Shown here piece after piece: positions 60,745 to 64,000 of a stretch of 64,000 bases of DNA. A program made the translations under genes and the position numbers. The notes below the pieces were generated by a model. That model made no database searches. It worked only from the letters and a program-made list of their open reading frames with translations, and was not told where the DNA came from. Origin of the DNA: an uncultured Coriobacteriaceae bacterium (GTDB lineage Bacteria > Actinomycetota > Coriobacteriia > Coriobacteriales > Coriobacteriaceae); contig CALUOP010000002.1 of assembly GCA_944322305.1 (NCBI GenBank), positions 124,001 through 188,000 of the forward strand. The letters run 5' to 3'. Within the stretch, counting starts at the first letter, position 1, and every line of letters begins with the position of its first letter.

Positions 60745-62214
60745 ATGAACGTTTTCATCGCCCATTTCACCTCGGAGTGCAACGAGCACGTGCCCGTTGA
60801 TGCCGAGCTCGAGGACTTCCTGCTGCGATACGGCGAGGGCTGCACCGACGCCATGGGTGTCCGTGACATCTTCGAGGAGGCAGGCATCGGCATCGTCCCG
60901 TCGGTGTACGCGCGGCTGAGCCCCAGCGGCATGATCAGCCGCCGGGCGTTTGACTTCATCGCCTGCCGCATGCTCGGCGAGCTCAAAGACCACCTGGACG
61001 AGATTGATGGCATTTACCTGCAGTTTCACGGCGCAAGCGGCATCCGCGGGCTCGAAGGGGTCTCCGGCGAGCACTACCTGGTGCGCCGCATCCGCGAGAT
61101 CGTGGGCGCGCACGTGCCCATCGCCATGGTCATGGACCCGCACGGCAACGTGACCGCCGAGCTGGTGAGGCGCCTCAACATCGTGCGCTGCTACCGCGAG
61201 TCACCGCACATCGACACCGTCGAGTCCGAGCGCCTGGTGGCGCGCAAGCTCGTGGACCTCATGCAGCGCCGCCGCCCCATGCACCCGGTGATGCTGAAGT
61301 TGCCCATCATGGTGGGCGGCGAGCGCAGCGTGTCGGCCATGGAGCCCATGCGGTCGATAAACGCCCTGCTTGACGAGGCGGAGCGCGACCCGCGGGTGTT
61401 CTCGAGCTCGTACCATGTGGGCTATATCCGCCACGACGACGACAAGCTCGGCGCCGCGGTGGTCGTGGTGCCCAACGAGCCGGCCGACCGCGCGCACTGC
61501 GAGCAGGTGGCCGAGCGCGTGGCGGCCTACGCCTGGGAGCATCGGCGCGAGTTCCGGTTCACGGGCAACTTCGGCGAGCCGGCCGACTCCGTGCGCGACG
61601 CGATCGCCTTTGCCGGCAAGACCGCGGTCATCACCGACTCGGGCGACAACTGCGGGGCCGGCGGCGCGGGGTACAACACCGCGTTGCTCCGGGAGCTTCT
61701 CGCCCAAGACGTGCGGGGCAAGGCGGTCTTGGTGGCGGGCGTCAACGACCCGGCGGCCTGCGCGCTCGTTGGGGCGAAGCGGCCTGGCGACCACGTGTCG
61801 TTTGACCTGGGCGTGGGGCTGGACGAGCTTTCGGCGCCCGTGCACATAGAGGGCGTGCTCAAGGTGTCGGGCGACGCGCTGACGGGCGGCAACCCGCCGC
61901 ACCGGGTGGGGCCGTGCCACGTGGTGGCGGTAGACGGCACCACGGTCGAGGTGCTGGTGATGGACAAAAACGTGCAGTACGGCACGATGGAGCAGTTCAG
62001 CGGTGCGGGCGTTGACTTTCACGACTACGACATCGTGGTGGTGAAGATGGGCTACCTGGACACCTACCTCATCCCCGAGACCGCCTACCACACCATGGCA
62101 CTCACCGGCGGGCCGACGATCCAGCGCTCCGAGCACATTCCGTTCAAGCGCATCTTCCGCCCGATGTGGCCCGTGGACGAGATGGACGAGCTTATGTATA
62201 TAGAGCGCTGCTAG
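60745..62214 (+). CDS. M81-family metallopeptidase (MlrC-like)
   Basis: The protein has 489 residues. The N-terminal domain (DUF1485) shows YLQFHGASGI, MVMDPHGNVTAELV and CYRESPHIDTVES; the C-terminal MlrC domain shows ITDSGDNCGAGGAGYNTALL. The His/Asp residues of these motifs would bind zinc. MlrC degrades linearised microcystin, but most relatives have unknown substrates. ATG at 60745 follows GAGAGGAG. It is transcribed alone, followed by a repeat array. Confidence 0.92.
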   Translation: MNVFIAHFTSECNEHVPVDAELEDFLLRYGEGCTDAMGVRDIFEEAGIGIVPSVYARLSPSGMISRRAFDFIACRMLGELKDHLDEIDGIYLQFHGASGIRGLEGVSGEHYLVRRIREIVGAHVPIAMVMDPHGNVTAELVRRLNIVRCYRESPHIDTVESERLVARKLVDLMQRRRPMHPVMLKLPIMVGGERSVSAMEPMRSINALLDEAERDPRVFSSSYHVGYIRHDDDKLGAAVVVVPNEPADRAHCEQVAERVAAYAWEHRREFRFTGNFGEPADSVRDAIAFAGKTAVITDSGDNCGAGGAGYNTALLRELLAQDVRGKAVLVAGVNDPAACALVGAKRPGDHVSFDLGVGLDELSAPVHIEGVLKVSGDALTGGNPPHRVGPCHVVAVDGTTVEVLVMDKNVQYGTMEQFSGAGVDFHDYDIVVVKMGYLDTYLIPETAYHTMALTGGPTIQRSEHIPFKRIFRPMWPVDEMDELMYIERC

Positions 62215-62216
62215 GA

Positions 62217-62437
62217 CGCGCCGCATGCAGGTTGCTCCACACGCAGCGTTGCGCATGCGGCCGAGAAGCACCCGAAGTTCCGCATGCACCTCGTCTCACG
62301 AAGTGCGTTGCGCATGCAAATTGCTCCATACGCGGGGTTGCGCATGCACGTTGTTTCTCTAAAACGCCGTTTTCGGGTTGTAGCTGATACGGTTTGCATG
62401 CGCAGCGTTGGAGGGTAAACGGTTTGCATGCGGAACA
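62217..62437. repeat. Mirror-image 30-bp array, family 1 copy 3 (5 + 2 units)
   Basis: Units start at 62217, 62247, 62276, 62306 and 62336 in one orientation (GTTGCGCATGCA, GTTCCGCATGC) and at 62382 and 62412 in the other (AGCTGATACGG...GCATGC). The 20-nt core is 62362-62381 (contains CGTTTTCGGG). It fills most of the 364-base gap before the helicase gene. Confidence 0.88.
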
Positions 62438-62578
62438 CGCACGGGGGCGGGGCGCGTCCGGGCGCTGTCCTCCGTGTGTTCTCTCCCGGAGGGTTTGTGG
62501 CTCCGGGGGCGCGCGAGTTTTGTGTCCGCACGGGCGGCTATACTGGTTCCCGTTGAAAGCGAGGACCGGGAGACGCAC

Positions 62579-64000
62579 ATGCACGACATGCCTTGGGAGA
62601 ACAACGCACACGCGGCCGCCGCTGCCGCAGGACAGGCGCCGCAGCCTCAGATGCCGCAGCAACCTGCGATGCCGCTGGCGTGGGACACCCCGGCGTCCGC
62701 GTCTGCGCCGGCACCTGCACCCGCGGCGCGCCCGGAGGCCGCCGCGCCCCGTCCCGCCTGGCAGCCGCCGACGTTTCCTCCGCTTGACCTGGAGGGTCTG
62801 AACCCGGCTCAGCGCGAGGCCGTCGAGACCACCGAGGGCCCGCTTTTGGTGCTTGCCGGCGCGGGCTCGGGCAAAACGCGCGTGCTGACCTACCGCATCG
62901 CCCACATCGTGCGCGACCTCGACGTGCGCTCGTGGCGCATCTTGGCCATCACCTTCACCAACAAGGCCGCAGCCGAGATGCGCGAGCGCCTGCAGGCGCT
63001 GCTGCCCGGCGGCACGCGCGGCATGTGGGTGTGCACCTTCCATGCCATGTGCGTGCGCATCCTGCGCGAGGACGCCGACCTTCTCGGCTACACCGGCCAG
63101 TTCACCATCTACGATGACGACGATTCCCGCCGCATGGTGCGCGACATCATGAGCGCGCTCGGCATCGAGCAGAAGCAGTTCCCCGTGAACATGATCCGCA
63201 GTCGCATCAGCTCGGCCAAAAACGCCATGATCGGCCCGGACGAGTTCCAGCGCATGGCTTCCACGCCGCCCGAGCAGAAGGCCGCCCAGGTCTACCAGGA
63301 GCTCGAGCGCCGCCTGCGCGCCGCCAACGCCATGGACTTCGACGACCTGCTCGTGCGCGCGCTGGAGCTTCTGCGCACCCGCCCCGAGGTTCTCGAAAAG
63401 TACCAGGACCGCTTCCGCTACATCAGCGTGGACGAGTACCAGGACACCAACCACGTGCAGTACGAGATCGCCAACCTGCTCGCCGCCAAGCACCAGAATC
63501 TCATGGTGGTGGGCGACGACGACCAGTCCATTTACAGCTGGCGCGGCGCTGACATCTCCAACATCCTCGACTTCGAGAAGGACTTCCCCGCCGCACGCGT
63601 GGTCAAGCTCGAGCAGAACTACCGCTCGACCGGCCACATCCTGGCGGCGGCCAACGCCGTGGTGGCCAACAACAGCCGGCGCAAGGAGAAGCGCCTGTTC
63701 ACCGCGGCCGGCGACGGCGAGAAGATCCAGGCCTACCAGGCAAGCGACGAGCGGGACGAGGGCCGCTGGATCGCCGCCGAGATCGAGAAGCTCGTGCGCG
63801 CCAAGCGCTGTACCTACGACGACGTGGCCGTGTTCTACCGCACCAACGCGCAGTCGCGCATCCTGGAAGACATGTTCCTGCGCGCGGGCGTGCCGTACAA
63901 GATCGTGGGCGGCACGCGCTTCTTCGACCGTGCCGAGATCCGCGACGTCATGGCCTACCTCAAGATGGTGGTGAACCCCGCCGACGAGATGAGCGTCAAG
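62579..64000 (+). CDS. pcrA: UvrD/PcrA-type DNA helicase, partial (C-terminus beyond window end)
   Basis: 474 codons are visible. An Ala/Pro/Gln-rich N-terminus of about 70 residues precedes the SF1 helicase core: Q-motif LNPAQREAVE, Walker A LAGAGSGKTR, motif Ia AITFTNKAAAEMRER, motif II (Walker B) VDEYQDTN, motif III GDDDQSIYSWRGAD, motif IV QNYRSTGHILAAAN. PcrA/UvrD unwinds DNA in repair and in removing stalled polymerases. ATG at 62579 follows GGGAG. The extended disordered N-terminus is longer than in B. subtilis PcrA. Confidence 0.95.
   Translation, partial: MHDMPWENNAHAAAAAAGQAPQPQMPQQPAMPLAWDTPASASAPAPAPAARPEAAAPRPAWQPPTFPPLDLEGLNPAQREAVETTEGPLLVLAGAGSGKTRVLTYRIAHIVRDLDVRSWRILAITFTNKAAAEMRERLQALLPGGTRGMWVCTFHAMCVRILREDADLLGYTGQFTIYDDDDSRRMVRDIMSALGIEQKQFPVNMIRSRISSAKNAMIGPDEFQRMASTPPEQKAAQVYQELERRLRAANAMDFDDLLVRALELLRTRPEVLEKYQDRFRYISVDEYQDTNHVQYEIANLLAAKHQNLMVVGDDDQSIYSWRGADISNILDFEKDFPAARVVKLEQNYRSTGHILAAANAVVANNSRRKEKRLFTAAGDGEKIQAYQASDERDEGRWIAAEIEKLVRAKRCTYDDVAVFYRTNAQSRILEDMFLRAGVPYKIVGGTRFFDRAEIRDVMAYLKMVVNPADEMSVK

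Overview
The window is a GC-rich (roughly two-thirds G+C) bacterial chromosome segment. Its best match is a fermentative, anaerobic actinobacterium of the class Coriobacteriia (Collinsella/Olsenella-like). The evidence is an actinobacterial cell-wall signalling operon (two Ser/Thr kinases, two FHA proteins, a PP2C phosphatase, RodA and PbpA), pyruvate formate-lyase, LuxS, a GH36 alpha-galactosidase and strong Shine-Dalgarno sites. The class is inferred from gene content; I ran no database search.

Layout. 1-3000 (minus): an ABC transporter cut by the window edge, a small ribbon-helix-helix protein and an SPFH protein. 3593-6060: pyruvate formate-lyase encoded in two pieces, a 698-residue body that lacks the glycyl-radical domain and a separate 83-residue protein that carries it. 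6166-17185: regulators (LysR, TetR) and many small redox and metabolic genes (flavodoxin, two aldo-keto reductases, a carboxymuconolactone decarboxylase-like protein, cupin, hydrolase, MFS, Tat lipoprotein). 17579-28870: alpha-galactosidase, two metallo-beta-lactamase-fold proteins, nitroreductase/LysR pair, phosphoglycerate-mutase-like phosphatase and a heterodimeric ABC exporter. 29160-32594: ClpB and LuxS. 33028-34960: tRNA-Arg with a duplicated 3' end, a toxin-antitoxin pair and a decayed DUF3800 gene, the most accessory-looking part. 35034-45942 (minus): kinase, FhaA, FhaB, PP2C, a RodA-PbpA fusion, and PknB with four PASTA repeats. 46914-53294: tRNA-Leu, HAD phosphatase, a polar amino-acid ABC importer and a cytidylate-kinase-like protein. 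53581-64000: M16C peptidase, EamA transporter, UspA, UppP, M81 peptidase and the start of PcrA/UvrD helicase.

The intergenic DNA is the most unusual part. Two sequence families form mirror-image arrays around a central core, with sites spaced about 30 bp apart. Family 1 (17244, 24242, 62217) uses 26-bp units centred on GCATGC around a core of exactly 20 nt. Family 2 (19980, 25219, 34675, 47207) uses CGCGACCAACCG-type sites around a 22-bp palindrome; the innermost sites lie 28.5 bp from the dyad centre in all four copies, and further sites fall at matching distances. Other elements are a pair of hairpins with an identical 8-nt loop in the 3' regions of two convergent genes (53329-53518), two copies of a 126-bp dyad element (12700, 31910), and a three-copy REP-like element (3240, 5692, 22145).

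How the genes fit together: the 35-46 kb operon couples muropeptide sensing (PASTA kinase), phosphorylation readers (FHA), a phosphatase and the wall polymerase/transpeptidase itself, and UppP at 59.3 kb recycles the lipid carrier for the same pathway. PFL, the reductases and flavodoxin fit an anaerobic fermenter.
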